A DNA stretch of 64,000 nucleotides from an uncultured Eubacteriales bacterium (GCA_900540185.1 UQFH01000003.1:1-64000); one strand, 5' to 3'; shown: positions 1-9,394, counted from the stretch's first letter. A program made the numbers and translations. Notes: generated from the letters alone by a model not told the origin.

Positions 1-2
1 AC

Positions 3-77
3 CCTGCAAGCGAATTTACAAGAGAAGAACTCGCAGTAATGCTTGAAAAAATTATTATCTGGGTTGAAAAACATTAG
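3..77 (+). CDS. C-terminal end of an unidentified protein (partial)
   Basis: An open frame enters from the left edge and ends at TAG 75-77, giving about 24 residues ending in IIIWVEKH. A segment reading FTREELAVML slightly resembles the end of an S-layer homology repeat, but this is far too short for a family call. It is followed 13 bases later by a strong terminator, which supports a real gene end. Function unknown. Confidence 0.5.
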   Translation, partial: PASEFTREELAVMLEKIIIWVEKH

Positions 78-90
78 AGAGAAGAGACAA

Positions 91-120
91 AAGACGCCTT
101 TTTTGAGGCGTCTTTTTTTA
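91..120 (+). terminator. Rho-independent terminator of the left-edge gene
   Basis: Perfect stem AAGACGCC (91-98) / GGCGTCTT (107-114) with a short T-rich loop, followed by a run of T. It sits directly after the stop codon at 77. Confidence 0.9.
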
Positions 121-1172
121 TTTGCGGTCTATTTTGCGACCTGCTTGCAAACATCAATTATTTGATTGCTCGGAGTGCAGTTAGCACACCTGCGCAATCA
201 AAAATTGAGTTTACGGCGCATCTCATCAAAATATCCTCGCAAATAATTGCGATGATGGACGTAGAATTGGTTTAAATATGCGATAAACGGCAGATTTCGT
301 GTTTTCGTCGTTGCGACATATTTATCAATATGCCTCACTCCTAAAATATTTCATCTTAAGCGTTTCTCATCGAAAATTCCTCGCAAATAACGGCGAGGGT
401 TGGCTGAAATTTTGCAAATGGTTCTTGTTTCGATATTTTATCGGCACAGCGTTGTTGGTGGGGTTGTAAATTTTTCGGGCGTGATATATGGCGTCGCAAT
501 GTAATGCGACGTTACGTTCTGGGAGACACACAATGATGGATGGATTTATATATTGAAAATGTTTTGCACGATATAAATTTAACCATGTAAAAATAAATTA
601 ATGTATATGATTTATTGTTGTATGTGATTACGTTGTTTGTAGCGTCGCATGCACAGTCGACGTCAACGACACATTTCTCCTGTTCGTCGAAATGTCGTCG
701 GACGTCTTTGTATAAGACCTACCATCGTGTTTTTGATTTTGTCAAATCAAAAAGCACGGGTTAGGTCTTTAACATTGCAACGCATGAGATATGTACAAAC
801 ACACGTGTATAAGCAATATCGCAATATAAATTTTGCACGTTGTCTGTAGCGGCGACCAGTTTTTTTATCCATCGAACAGAAATCTTTGATTTCGTCGTGA
901 GATGAGATAAAAAGGTGTATCGCCGCCAAGAGTGAAAATGATGGGAAATATAAAGAGCGAAGATATGTTTATAAATTGTATTTGGTTTTTTGGTTTGATA
1001 TTCTCTTCACACACCGTTGTTGTTTTGTTTCTTCAAAAAATAATCGTCATATATGGCGCCAGGACACACAGTGCCAGGCGCTACGTCGCGATTGCGAATG
1101 TATATAATGGGAAAACATTTAGGCGTGTAAATATAATAAATTATTTATAAATACATATATCAAACACCACCC
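121..1172. repeat. Palindrome-rich non-coding region
   Basis: About 1 kb with no credible gene; the open frames here lack ribosome binding sites and family resemblance. It is dense in hairpins. Arms 154-169 and 194-208 form a roughly 15-bp stem with one bulge and a nested GTGC/GCAC helix. Hairpin 233-256 and hairpin 379-398 lie in two diverged copies of one element that share the text CCTCGCAAATAA. Stem CGTCGCA/TGCGACG lies at 492-511, a long imperfect inverted repeat at 714-769, and TGGCGCC/GGCGCTA at 1054-1083. It may be interspersed repeat elements or decayed DNA. Confidence 0.5.
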
Positions 1173-1173
1173 A

Positions 1174-1200
1174 CAAAAAAAGAGCCCGTCAAAGGCTCTA
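1174..1200 (-). terminator. Terminator of the leucyl aminopeptidase gene
   Basis: Stem AGAGCC/GGCTCT (1181-1186 and 1194-1199). Read on the minus strand it is followed by a run of seven T. It lies just past the minus-strand stop codon. Confidence 0.85.
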
Positions 1201-1206
1201 TTTTTA

Positions 1207-2619
1207 TTATTTATTTTCTTTTGCGATTCTATAAAGGGTTTTGACCATATGACCGGTGCCACCCTTCGGTTGTTCCATAAATGGTGCGGAGTTATATGCC
1301 GGACCTGCGATGTCGACGTGGACCCATTTTGTTTTTTCAATGAATGCTCCGACGAATTCTCCTGCACTCGATGCGCCGCCCCATCTGCCGCCGCTGTTTT
1401 TGATGTCGGCGATGTCGGATTTGTTGAGTTCTTGGTAGTCTTTTCCATATGGAAGCGACCAAGCTCTTTCGTTTTCGAGTTTTGCGCATTTTAAGACGTG
1501 TTCGATTGATTCGGCGTCATTTCCGAGTACTCCCGATCTGTGGGAACCCATTGCGACAACGCAAGCACCTGTGAGGGTTGCGAGTTCGACCATGAGTTTC
1601 GGTGAGTAGTTTTGTTCGGAGTAGGTGACTGCGTCGGCGAGTGTCAGTCTTCCTTCGGCGTCTGTGTTGTCGACTTCGATTGTGAGGCCGCGAAGTGAGC
1701 TGATGACGTCGCCCGGTTTGTATGCGCCGCCGTCCAACATGTTTTCGCAAGCTGCAACAACGCCCACGACGTTAACTTTCAGTTTTGCTTCGGCGATTGC
1801 TTTCATAGCGCCGATTACTGCAGCTGAGCCGCCCATGTCGCTTTTCATTGTTTTCATGCCGTCGCTCGGTTTCAGTGAGTATCCGCCAGAGTCGTAGGTG
1901 AGGCCTTTTCCGACGAATGAAATCGGGGCGCCTTCGCCTTTCATGTATTCCATTACTATGAGTTTCGGTTCTCTGTTGGAGCCTCTTGCGACCGAGAGGT
2001 ATGCTTTCATTCCGATTTTTTCTATTTCTTCTTTTCCAAACACTTTTACGTCGACGCCTAGATCTTTCAGTTTAATGGCTTCGTTTGCCAGTGTTTCAGG
2101 ATATAGGTCGTTTGCAGGTGTGTTTACAAGATTTCTCGCAAAGACTATTCCACTCCATTTTGCCATGAGTTCTTCGATGTCGTCGCTGTTTAAATCGCCC
2201 GTGCAGTCTTCGCATGCGGTGATTTCTTTGAGTGCGGTTTCACATTTTGTTTTTTTGTAGTTATCGTAGTTGTAGGTTGAGTTTAAGAGCCCTTCTATTA
2301 TTGCAAGTGCTGTTTCTTTTCTTGTGAAGTTTTTAAGTTCAGGGATGCATATTGTGATTTTTTCAAGTTTCAGTCTGTTCGCTTCCTTTCCGGCTTTAAG
2401 ACCTGCGACTTTTAATGTGTCGATTGTGATGTCTTCAGGTTTTCCAAGTCCCGTAAGGAGTACATGAGTTTCGCATTTTAGATTTAAAAATGTTTCTCCG
2501 TTTTCTCTATTAAAAAAGTTGTTTTCGACAAGATAGTTCAGGTTTTCGCATTTGATTTCGTTTTCCTTTGCGATGAATTTGATTATTTTGCCATTTTGCT
2601 TTCCAATATTTATTTTCAT
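1207..2619 (-). CDS. pepA: Leucyl aminopeptidase (M17 family)
   Basis: 470 residues, the usual length for cytosol aminopeptidases. These are cytoplasmic di-metal (Zn/Mn) enzymes that release N-terminal residues from peptides, typically as hexamers. The catalytic C-terminal domain shows the metal and active-site motifs GKGLTYDSGG and the signature NTDAEGRL, which is diagnostic for M17. The N-terminal third is the divergent macro-like domain typical of the family. The ATG follows GGAGGTG at good spacing, and a sigma-A promoter lies immediately upstream. It is a single-gene unit bounded by its own terminator and divergent from the phosphate operon. Family is certain; substrate preference cannot be read. 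Confidence 0.97.
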   Translation of the reverse strand: MKINIGKQNGKIIKFIAKENEIKCENLNYLVENNFFNRENGETFLNLKCETHVLLTGLGKPEDITIDTLKVAGLKAGKEANRLKLEKITICIPELKNFTRKETALAIIEGLLNSTYNYDNYKKTKCETALKEITACEDCTGDLNSDDIEELMAKWSGIVFARNLVNTPANDLYPETLANEAIKLKDLGVDVKVFGKEEIEKIGMKAYLSVARGSNREPKLIVMEYMKGEGAPISFVGKGLTYDSGGYSLKPSDGMKTMKSDMGGSAAVIGAMKAIAEAKLKVNVVGVVAACENMLDGGAYKPGDVISSLRGLTIEVDNTDAEGRLTLADAVTYSEQNYSPKLMVELATLTGACVVAMGSHRSGVLGNDAESIEHVLKCAKLENERAWSLPYGKDYQELNKSDIADIKNSGGRWGGASSAGEFVGAFIEKTKWVHVDIAGPAYNSAPFMEQPKGGTGHMVKTLYRIAKENK

Positions 2620-2636
2620 AAAGCACCTCCATATAG

Positions 2637-2666
2637 ATTATAACAGTTTAGCATAGCATTAGTCAA
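2637..2666 (-). promoter_or_regulatory. Sigma-A promoter of pepA
   Basis: On the minus strand TTGACT (2661-2666), an 18-base spacer, then TATAAT (2637-2642), 18 bases before the start codon. Confidence 0.75.
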
Positions 2667-2746
2667 ATTATTTTACAATTTATGTTATTTTAACATTATT
2701 ATGACGAGAATCACATTTTAGCGATAAAAGTTTAGGGATTTTCAGT

Positions 2747-2797
2747 TTTACAGGTCATTTTACATAATTTTTACAATATTAAACTCTCTATTTTACA
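2747..2797 (+). promoter_or_regulatory. Candidate Pho box array of the pst operon
   Basis: Four copies of TTTACA at 2747-2752, 2759-2764, 2770-2775 and 2792-2797. The first three are spaced 11-12 bases, about one helical turn. In Gram-positive bacteria PhoP binds direct TT(A/T)ACA repeats with this spacing, and a PhoP-type regulator is encoded in the same operon. An AT-rich TATTATATA stretch at 2807-2815 could be the -10 region. Activation by the local PhoPR under phosphate starvation is inference. Confidence 0.7.
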
Positions 2798-2867
2798 ATC
2801 GGTGGCTATTATATAGTTGCAAGGGGAAAGCCCGAGCAATATTTTAGGAAAAGAAGGAAGGATATTT

Positions 2868-3815
2868 ATGAAATTCTTAAAAACATTGGCAATTGTAGTT
2901 GCAGCACTTATGTTAATGGTAGGCTGCAAGAAGGATGACACAAAAAAGGAAACAACAACAGACAAGACAACAACAGAAACTACTGAAACAAAAACGGAAG
3001 ACAAATCTGAAGATAAAACTGAAGAAACAACTGCAGGCGGAGAAATCCACGTTGTAAGTCGTGAAGTAGGTTCAGGTACAAGAGGAGCTTTCACGGAAAT
3101 CACAAAGATTTTGGCAAAAAATGACAAGGGTGAAGAAGTTGACAGCACATATGAAGAAGCAACAATCGTTAACTCAACAGAAGGAGTTATCACTGCTGTA
3201 AACGGCGACCCATTCGCAATCGGTTATATCAGTCTCGGTTCTTTAAACGACGAAGTTAAGGCTGTTAAGGTTGACGGAGTTGAAGCAACACCGGAAAATA
3301 TTAACAAGGGCGATTACAAGATTGCAAGACCTTTTATGCTTGCTTATCACGAAGCAAATTTAAGCGATGTAGCAAAAGATTTCCTCACATTCATTATGAG
3401 TAAAGACGGACAAGAAATTGTTAAGGAAGACGGATGTATTCCTATTGAAACAACAGAAAGCTATAAACCGGCAAATATTGAAGGAAGAATTGCAATTGCA
3501 GGTTCAACTTCTGTAACACCGCTTATGGAAAAGTTGGTCGACAAATATAAGGAATTAAATCCGGGATTTGAAGCAGATATTCAATCAAACGGTTCATCAG
3601 CAGGTATTCAAGCTGCAATCGAAGGCGTTGCCGAAATCGGTATGAGCAGCCGTAATTTAAAACCTGAAGAACTCGAAAAGGTTGAATCGACAGCAATCGC
3701 AATGGACGGTATCGCAGTTGTTGTAAACAATGACAATGCTACAGAAGACATTTCACTCGACAATATTCACAAAATTTTCGTAGGCGAAGTTAAGGATTGG
3801 AACGACGTTAAATAG
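2868..3815 (+). CDS. pstS: Phosphate-binding lipoprotein PstS, halves in swapped order
   Basis: 315 residues; the extracellular phosphate receptor of the Pst ABC importer. The start at 2868 follows AAGAAGGAAGG and gives a signal peptide with lipobox LMVGC, then a Thr/Glu/Lys linker. An upstream in-frame ATG at 2817 would put extra residues before the signal. In the mature part the stretch normally C-terminal in PstS (SREVGSGTRGAF, then AIGYISLGSL and RPFML) comes first. The normally N-terminal stretch (IAGSTSVTPLMEKL, then SNGSSAGIQAA, DGIAVVVN and IFVGEVKDWNDV) comes second and ends the protein. This looks like a circular permutation. No frameshift is needed; both halves lie in one frame. 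The gene opens the pst operon. Confidence 0.95.
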   Translation: MKFLKTLAIVVAALMLMVGCKKDDTKKETTTDKTTTETTETKTEDKSEDKTEETTAGGEIHVVSREVGSGTRGAFTEITKILAKNDKGEEVDSTYEEATIVNSTEGVITAVNGDPFAIGYISLGSLNDEVKAVKVDGVEATPENINKGDYKIARPFMLAYHEANLSDVAKDFLTFIMSKDGQEIVKEDGCIPIETTESYKPANIEGRIAIAGSTSVTPLMEKLVDKYKELNPGFEADIQSNGSSAGIQAAIEGVAEIGMSSRNLKPEELEKVESTAIAMDGIAVVVNNDNATEDISLDNIHKIFVGEVKDWNDVK

Positions 3816-3839
3816 TTAAATTTGAAAGGAGCAATAGAG

Positions 3840-4706
3840 ATGGACGGCAAACTTAAAGAAAAATTAATGAAATATGTTTTTATGGCTGCATCAATCATCT
3901 CTATTGCAGCTTTTATAGTAATATGTTACTTCATTTTTAAAACGGGGCTTCCATTCATTTTAAGACACGGTTTCGATTTTATATTGGGAACGAAGTGGTC
4001 GCCGGCGACAAATCCGCCGTCATACGGAATTCTTCCTATGATTTATGCATCGTTTGTCGTCACGTTTCTCGCAAGTTTAATAGGGGTTCCGATTGGAATT
4101 TTCTCGGCGCTCTTTCTTGCTTTTGAAGCGGGACCGAAGATGAAAAAGCTTTTGACTCCTATGTTAAATCTTATGGCGGGGATTCCGTCAATTATTTACG
4201 GTTTCTTTGCACTCCAAACGATAGTTCCGTTTATTAGAGAGTATATAGGAGGGCACGGAATTTCTATTTTGGCGGCAAGTATTCTTTTGGGCATTATGAT
4301 TTTGCCGACGATTATAGCAATTTCGGAAGCGGGACTTGAAGCTGTGAACAGCAAGTACTATGAAGCGAGTGTAGCTCTCGGTGCAAGTCACGGAAGGTCG
4401 GTTATGAAAATTGTTCTTCCGGCTGCAAAGAACAGTATTTTGGCAGCGGTTATTCTTGGAATAGGACGGGCAATCGGTGAAACTATGGCGACGATTCTTG
4501 TTGTCGGTAACCAAGCGCGAATCACGACGGACATTTTAAAAGGAATCAGAACACTTACGGCAAATGTTGTGCTTGAAATGGGATATGCGGCAGGAGAGCA
4601 CATGGAAGCGCTTTTTGCAACGGCATGTATCTTGTTCATTTTCATTCTTATAATAAACGGTATGTTCTTGATGTTTAAAGGTAGGAGCAGTAAAAATGAG
4701 GGTTAA
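3840..4706 (+). CDS. pstC: Phosphate ABC transporter permease PstC
   Basis: 288 residues with about six hydrophobic segments; one of the two membrane subunits of the Pst importer. The binding-protein-dependent permease signature (ALGASHGRSVMKIVLPAA, then GIGRAIGETMA) contacts the ATPase. The ATG at 3840 is preceded by AAAGGAG; an in-frame TTG at 3822 would bury that ribosome binding site, so it was not chosen. It follows pstS by 24 bases and overlaps pstA by 11, so translation is probably coupled. It is assigned PstC rather than PstA by position and by the long extracellular loop near residues 35-65. Confidence 0.95.
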   Translation: MDGKLKEKLMKYVFMAASIISIAAFIVICYFIFKTGLPFILRHGFDFILGTKWSPATNPPSYGILPMIYASFVVTFLASLIGVPIGIFSALFLAFEAGPKMKKLLTPMLNLMAGIPSIIYGFFALQTIVPFIREYIGGHGISILAASILLGIMILPTIIAISEAGLEAVNSKYYEASVALGASHGRSVMKIVLPAAKNSILAAVILGIGRAIGETMATILVVGNQARITTDILKGIRTLTANVVLEMGYAAGEHMEALFATACILFIFILIINGMFLMFKGRSSKNEG

Positions 4707-5553
4707 TAATAGAACAAAAAATACTAGAAAGCTGCAAGAGATTTTATACAAATTTTTCGCATATCTCTCGATGTTCATTGCGACGGCGGTGCTTGTAGGA
4801 ATTGTGCTTTTCATATGTATAAAAGGCGTTCCTCATCTTAAACCGTCACTCTTTGCACTGAAGTATACGTCGAAGAATATTTCTATGTTTCCGGCTATAA
4901 TTTCGACTATTGTGGTCGTTCTACTTTCGATTTTAATTGCGGGACCGATTGGGATTTTTACGGGAATTTATCTTGCGGAATACAGCAAGGGGGATTCGAA
5001 ATTCGTCAAGGTTATAAGGATTGTAACCGAAACCTTGAGTGCAATTCCGTCAATTGTCTATGGACTTTTCGGATATTTGTTTTTCGGAATCGCTCTTAAG
5101 ATGGGCTGGAGTATTATTTCGGGAACGCTCACCGTTTCCATTATGATTTTGCCGCTCATTGTAAGGTCGACGGAAGAGGCTTTTCTTTCGACACCGGGCG
5201 TATATAGGCTTGGAAGTTTTGCACTCGGCGCCGGAAGACTCAGAACAATTTTTAAGGTTATTCTTCCGGTTGCAATGCCGGGAATTTTGTCGGGTATAAT
5301 TCTTGCAATAGGAAGGGTTATCGGAGAAACTGCTGCGCTTTTATACACTCTTGGAACTTCTACAAATATTCCGAAGAGTTTAAAGGACCCGGGAATAACT
5401 TTGTCCCTTCACATGTATAAGCTTTCAACGGAAGCGAGATATACAAATGAGGCATACGCAACAGCGGTCGTACTTTTAGTAATTATATTTTTGCTAAATG
5501 CTATTTCGACTTCTTTAGCAAATAAAATCGGAGGAAAAAATGATGACAGATAG
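4696..5553 (+). CDS. pstA: Phosphate ABC transporter permease PstA
   Basis: 285 residues, six predicted membrane segments, the partner permease of PstC. The EAA-type loop reads [18 protein letters not shown] followed by [15 protein letters not shown], characteristic of PstA. It overlaps the end of pstC by 11 bases and the start of pstB by 14, the tight packing expected for a stoichiometric complex. Confidence 0.96.
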   Translation: MRVNNRTKNTRKLQEILYKFFAYLSMFIATAVLVGIVLFICIKGVPHLKPSLFALKYTSKNISMFPAIISTIVVVLLSILIAGPIGIFTGIYLAEYSKGDSKFVKVIRIVTETLSAIPSIVYGLFGYLFFGIALKMGWSIISGTLTVSIMILPLIVRSTEEAFLSTPGVYRLGSFALGAGRLRTIFKVILPVAMPGILSGIILAIGRVIGETAALLYTLGTSTNIPKSLKDPGITLSLHMYKLSTEARYTNEAYATAVVLLVIIFLLNAISTSLANKIGGKNDDR

Positions 5554-6310
5554 TCAAGTAAACAAAATGGTTATAAAGGATTTGAATCTTTATTACGGCG
5601 ATTATCTCGCTGTTAAGGATTTAAGTCTGGATGTTATAAAAAATCAGGCGCTTGCTTTTATCGGTCCTTCAGGCTGTGGAAAAAGTTCGACACTAAAATG
5701 CTTAAACAGGATGAATGATTTGGTTGAAGGCTCGAGAGTTGAGGGTCTTATAACTTTGGACGGCGAGGACATTTACGACAGAAAGTTTGATGTGAATGAA
5801 CTCAGAAAGAGAGTAGGGATGGTTTTCCAAGCTCCGACTCCGTTTTCAATGAGCATCAGCGAAAATATTATGTACGGTCCGAAGACGCACGGCGTAAAGA
5901 AGAAGGCGGAACTCGAGGAGATTGTAGAAAGGTCTTTGAAGCAGGCAAATCTTTGGGACGAAGTCAAGGATGATTTGAGAAAGAATGCGCTTGAACTTTC
6001 GGGAGGTCAACAACAAAGACTTTGCATTGCAAGGGCGCTTGCGGTTGAGCCGGAGGTAATTCTTATGGACGAACCGACATCCGCTCTCGACCCTATAAGT
6101 ACGGGAAAAATAGAAGAACTCGTCATGGATTTAAAAAAGAAGTACACGATTGTTATAGTTACGCATAACATCGGACAGGCAAGCCGTGTAACGGACAGAA
6201 CTGCATTTTTCTTAAACGGTGTTATGGTTGAAGTCGGAAATACAGCCGAACTTTTTATGAGTCCAAAGGATAAGAGAACTGAAGATTATATTACGGGGAG
6301 GTTCGGTTAA
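5540..6310 (+). CDS. pstB: Phosphate ABC transporter ATP-binding protein PstB
   Basis: 256 residues, full length. Cytoplasmic ATPase that drives phosphate import through PstCA. Walker A is GPSGCGKSS, the signature is [15 protein letters not shown], Walker B is [13 protein letters not shown] and the switch His lies in [12 protein letters not shown]. The CLNRMNDL stretch after Walker A is typical of PstB and separates it from other ABC ATPases. GGAGG lies seven bases upstream; the start may be either of two adjacent ATG codons (5540 or 5543). Confidence 0.97.
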   Translation: MMTDSQVNKMVIKDLNLYYGDYLAVKDLSLDVIKNQALAFIGPSGCGKSSTLKCLNRMNDLVEGSRVEGLITLDGEDIYDRKFDVNELRKRVGMVFQAPTPFSMSISENIMYGPKTHGVKKKAELEEIVERSLKQANLWDEVKDDLRKNALELSGGQQQRLCIARALAVEPEVILMDEPTSALDPISTGKIEELVMDLKKKYTIVIVTHNIGQASRVTDRTAFFLNGVMVEVGNTAELFMSPKDKRTEDYITGRFG

Positions 6311-6311
6311 A

Positions 6312-6968
6312 ATGAGTATTGAAAAGGAACTGTTTGATTTAAAAAATGAACTTGTCAAGATGGCAACATTTGTTGAAAACAATATAAGAGACACATATAG
6401 GGGAATAAAAGAAAAAGACGTGACTCTTTTGAAGCAAGTAGCTATGAACGACAAGAAGACTGACGATCTTGAAAAGGAAATTGAGGACAGAGCTTTAAGA
6501 ATTCTCGTTACTCTCTCTCCGCGCGCGGGCGATTTCAGAGTTGTAACTTCGGTTTTAAAGATGATTACGGACCTTGAAAGAATCGGTGACCAAACCGAGG
6601 ACATCGCGGAAATTTGCGAAGATATAAATTTTGATATGATTGATTCACCGCTTCCTCTTTTGAAGGAAATGTTTGAAACAGCAGAAAAAATGCTAAATAA
6701 TTCAATGGATGCATTTGTTTCGGGTAATATTGATTTAATTGAGGGTATAGATATAATGGACGATGTTGTTGACGATTTGTTTATAAAGCTTAGACATAAA
6801 ATTGTTGACAAGATTAAACAAGGAAGCGACCCTGAAGTTCAACTCGACTTGATGCAAATTGCAAAATATGTCGAAAGAATCGGCGACCATATTGAAAATA
6901 TCGCAGAATGGGTAATTTATGAGAAAACAGGTTCGCATCCGTATCTAAAAAAGGATGATGAAGAATGA
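6312..6968 (+). CDS. phoU: Phosphate signalling protein PhoU
   Basis: 218 residues, all-helical, with two PhoU repeats. The metal-binding signature of each repeat is visible, as in DLERIGDQTEDIAE near residue 90 and YVERIGDHIENIAEW near residue 190. PhoU links the Pst transporter to the PhoR kinase and damps Pho signalling when phosphate is plentiful. It starts one base after the pstB stop and overlaps phoP by four bases, placing transporter, modulator and sensor in one transcript. Confidence 0.96.
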   Translation: MSIEKELFDLKNELVKMATFVENNIRDTYRGIKEKDVTLLKQVAMNDKKTDDLEKEIEDRALRILVTLSPRAGDFRVVTSVLKMITDLERIGDQTEDIAEICEDINFDMIDSPLPLLKEMFETAEKMLNNSMDAFVSGNIDLIEGIDIMDDVVDDLFIKLRHKIVDKIKQGSDPEVQLDLMQIAKYVERIGDHIENIAEWVIYEKTGSHPYLKKDDEE

Positions 6969-7630
6969 TTTATATTGTCGAAGATGATGAAAGCATCAGA
7001 GAATTGGTTTTGTATGCACTAAAAAACGAGGGATACAGCGGCAAGGGCTGTCGCGATTTCGAAGAGTTCAAAGCGGCTCTCGATGAGGACACTCCGGCGC
7101 TCGTTCTTCTTGATATAATGCTTCCCGGCAAAGACGGCATTTCGATTTTGAAGTGGATGAGGGAAGGAAAGTACAAGGAGGTTCCGGTCATAATGCTAAC
7201 GGCGAAGTCCGCAGAAATCGACAAGGTTCGAGGGCTCGACCTCGGGGCGGACGACTATGTGACAAAACCGTTTTCAGTGCTTGAACTCATGGCGAGAATC
7301 AGAGCGAGAATCAGACGTGGAAATGACGCTGATTCTATGAATGAAATTACAATCAAGGATTTGACAATTATCCCTGAAAAAAGACGTGTGAATGTTGACG
7401 GCAAGGATGTTTCACTCGGATTTAAGGAGTATGAGTTATTATATTATCTGGCACAAAACAAGGGCATCGTGCTTTCCCGCGACAAAATTATGGACGCGGT
7501 TTGGGGATATGATTATCTCGGCGAGTCGAGAACGGTCGACGTTCACATCGCATTTTTGAGACAAAAACTGGGAAAGAGCGGCACGATGATTAAAACCGTC
7601 AGAAATGTCGGATATATTTTGGAGGAATAA
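6965..7630 (+). CDS. phoP: PhoP-type response regulator (OmpR family)
   Basis: 221 residues. The receiver domain carries the acidic pocket VEDDES, phosphoacceptor Asp50 in LLDIMLPGKDG, and the conserved Lys in DDYVTKPF. The C-terminal winged helix has the OmpR/PhoB pattern (LGFKEYELLYYLAQ and ESRTVDVHIAFLRQKLG). Its position between phoU and the kinase supports PhoP, the activator of phosphate-starvation genes, probably including this operon through the TTTACA repeats upstream of pstS. It overlaps the kinase gene by one base. Confidence 0.93.
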   Translation: MIYIVEDDESIRELVLYALKNEGYSGKGCRDFEEFKAALDEDTPALVLLDIMLPGKDGISILKWMREGKYKEVPVIMLTAKSAEIDKVRGLDLGADDYVTKPFSVLELMARIRARIRRGNDADSMNEITIKDLTIIPEKRRVNVDGKDVSLGFKEYELLYYLAQNKGIVLSRDKIMDAVWGYDYLGESRTVDVHIAFLRQKLGKSGTMIKTVRNVGYILEE

Positions 7631-9315
7631 TGAAAAGGAGTTTATTTAAGAGATTTTCAATATTGGTTTTGTTAATGGTTGTCTTAATAACTCTTGCAAC
7701 GACGCTGAATTTTTATGACAGCTACAAGGATCTTCATGAAAGAAAGCTTTTGGACATTTTAGACTTTCTTAAAAATATGAACCTTGAAGATGCTGAGCAT
7801 GAAAAGGAATTCGATGCGGCAAAGAAGTCGTTTCGCGGCATAAGAATTACGCTTGTCGACAGCGACGGCAACGTTATTTACGACACCGATGAAGCGGCCT
7901 CCAAAATGGAGTCGCACAGCACGAGAAAAGAAATTGTCGAAGCAAAGGACCTTGGAAAGGGAAGCGATATAAGAAAATCGGACACTCTCGGTGAAAATTT
8001 CTACTATTTTGCAACGAGACTTTCGAACGGAAATATTTTGAGAGTTTCGGAAATGCAAAAAAATATTTTCTCATCGTTTAAAGATTCGATTATTCCGGTT
8101 GTATTTATTCTTTTTATCGGACTTCTTATCGCATTTTTCTCGATTAACCACGTTTCAAACAGTCTCGTTGAAAATCTGAAAGAGCAATTTACGGCAATCT
8201 CACACGGACAAAGTCTCGACTCGGAATTTCCTGAGCTCTATCCGATCAAGAGAATCGTGCGTGATCAACAGGACGAGCTTAATGAAAGGCTCGACGATCT
8301 TAAAGAATACAGAGACACTATTGAAATTATTTTCAGAAATATGCAGGACGGATTTTTGTTTATCGACAATGTGAACCGCGTCGAAATGATAAACAGCAAA
8401 GCGATTTTCCTTTTGGGCAAGGAAAAGAACGAAGGATATATGGGCAAGTCCGTATTTTATCTCATAAGGGATGAAAAACTTATCGAAATTTTGGGAGACA
8501 GGGATTCAAAACGCGAAGAAAAAATTGAAGTCGAAATCGACGATAGAAAGCTTTTGATCACAGTCGACCCGGTTCTTGTAAGCGACAATCTTGTCGGAAG
8601 AATTATCGTTATAAGAGATGTTACGGAAGAAAGCATTCTCGAAAGAGAAAGACGCGAATTTACGTCGAATGTAACGCATGAACTCAAAACTCCGCTCACC
8701 TCAATAAACGGTTACGCCGAAATGCTCACAAACAATATGGTGAAAAATGAAGACGTGCCGAAGATTGGAGATATGATTCTTAAAAGCGGCAACAGAATGC
8801 TTGTGCTTGTTGAAAAGATTTTGAGTCTCTCGAAAGTTGAGGAGCAAAAAAACAACAAGAAAGAAGAAATAGACGTTAAGGAACTTATTAGCGACGTTGT
8901 GAATACAATAAATTCAAAGGCGCAAAACAAAAATATTTCAATCACAACCGAACTCGACGAGGTGAGATACACCGGCGTGAGGGAAGTGCTGGAAGAAACG
9001 GTCTACAATCTTGTCGACAACGCCGTAAAATACGGAAAAGATGACGGCAAGGTTTGGGTAAAACTTGTCACGAGAGATAAGGGCTTTAAATTTATCGTTA
9101 AGGACGACGGCATCGGCATTGACGATTTGGACCGCGAAAAAATCTTCCAAAGATTTTACACTGCGGACAAGAGTAGAAACAGCGCTGACGCAAGCGGCAT
9201 CGGGCTTTCGATTGTAAAACACGGAGTCGAGGTTATGGGCGGAACGGTTATTCTTGAAAGCAAACTCGGCGAGGGTTCGACTTTCGAAGTGTTCATTCCG
9301 TACAACAAGGCGTGA
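7630..9315 (+). CDS. phoR: PhoR-type sensor histidine kinase
   Basis: 561 residues. The N-terminal membrane segment (about 8-26) and a second one (about 155-173) enclose an extracytoplasmic domain. A PAS-like region (about 235-335) is followed by the dimerisation/phosphoacceptor box with His350 in VTHELKTPLTSI. The ATPase domain has N box VDNAVKYGKDDG, G1 VKDDGIGI and G2 SGIGLSIVKHGVEVMGG. This PAS-HisKA-HATPase layout with an extracellular sensor is that of Gram-positive PhoR. It shares a base with phoP. A GNRA-loop terminator follows, closing the eight-gene unit. Confidence 0.93.
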   Translation: MKRSLFKRFSILVLLMVVLITLATTLNFYDSYKDLHERKLLDILDFLKNMNLEDAEHEKEFDAAKKSFRGIRITLVDSDGNVIYDTDEAASKMESHSTRKEIVEAKDLGKGSDIRKSDTLGENFYYFATRLSNGNILRVSEMQKNIFSSFKDSIIPVVFILFIGLLIAFFSINHVSNSLVENLKEQFTAISHGQSLDSEFPELYPIKRIVRDQQDELNERLDDLKEYRDTIEIIFRNMQDGFLFIDNVNRVEMINSKAIFLLGKEKNEGYMGKSVFYLIRDEKLIEILGDRDSKREEKIEVEIDDRKLLITVDPVLVSDNLVGRIIVIRDVTEESILERERREFTSNVTHELKTPLTSINGYAEMLTNNMVKNEDVPKIGDMILKSGNRMLVLVEKILSLSKVEEQKNNKKEEIDVKELISDVVNTINSKAQNKNISITTELDEVRYTGVREVLEETVYNLVDNAVKYGKDDGKVWVKLVTRDKGFKFIVKDDGIGIDDLDREKIFQRFYTADKSRNSADASGIGLSIVKHGVEVMGGTVILESKLGEGSTFEVFIPYNKA

Positions 9316-9353
9316 TTCGAGTTATACAATTTAAAATTTCACAATACAATTAT

Positions 9354-9383
9354 AAGCGGGTGAAAACTCGCTTTAATTTTTTT
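9354..9383 (+). terminator. Terminator of the pst-phoPR operon
   Basis: Stem AAGCGGGT (9354-9361) / ACTCGCTT (9366-9373) with one G-T pair and a GAAA loop, then TAA and seven T. Confidence 0.88.
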
Positions 9384-9394
9384 ACATAAAACTA

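Noticed and set aside
649..1150. Short plus-strand open frames (66 and 72 codons) in the palindromic region
   Set aside because: No ribosome binding site, no family resemblance, and they run through the inverted repeats at 714-769 and 1054-1083.
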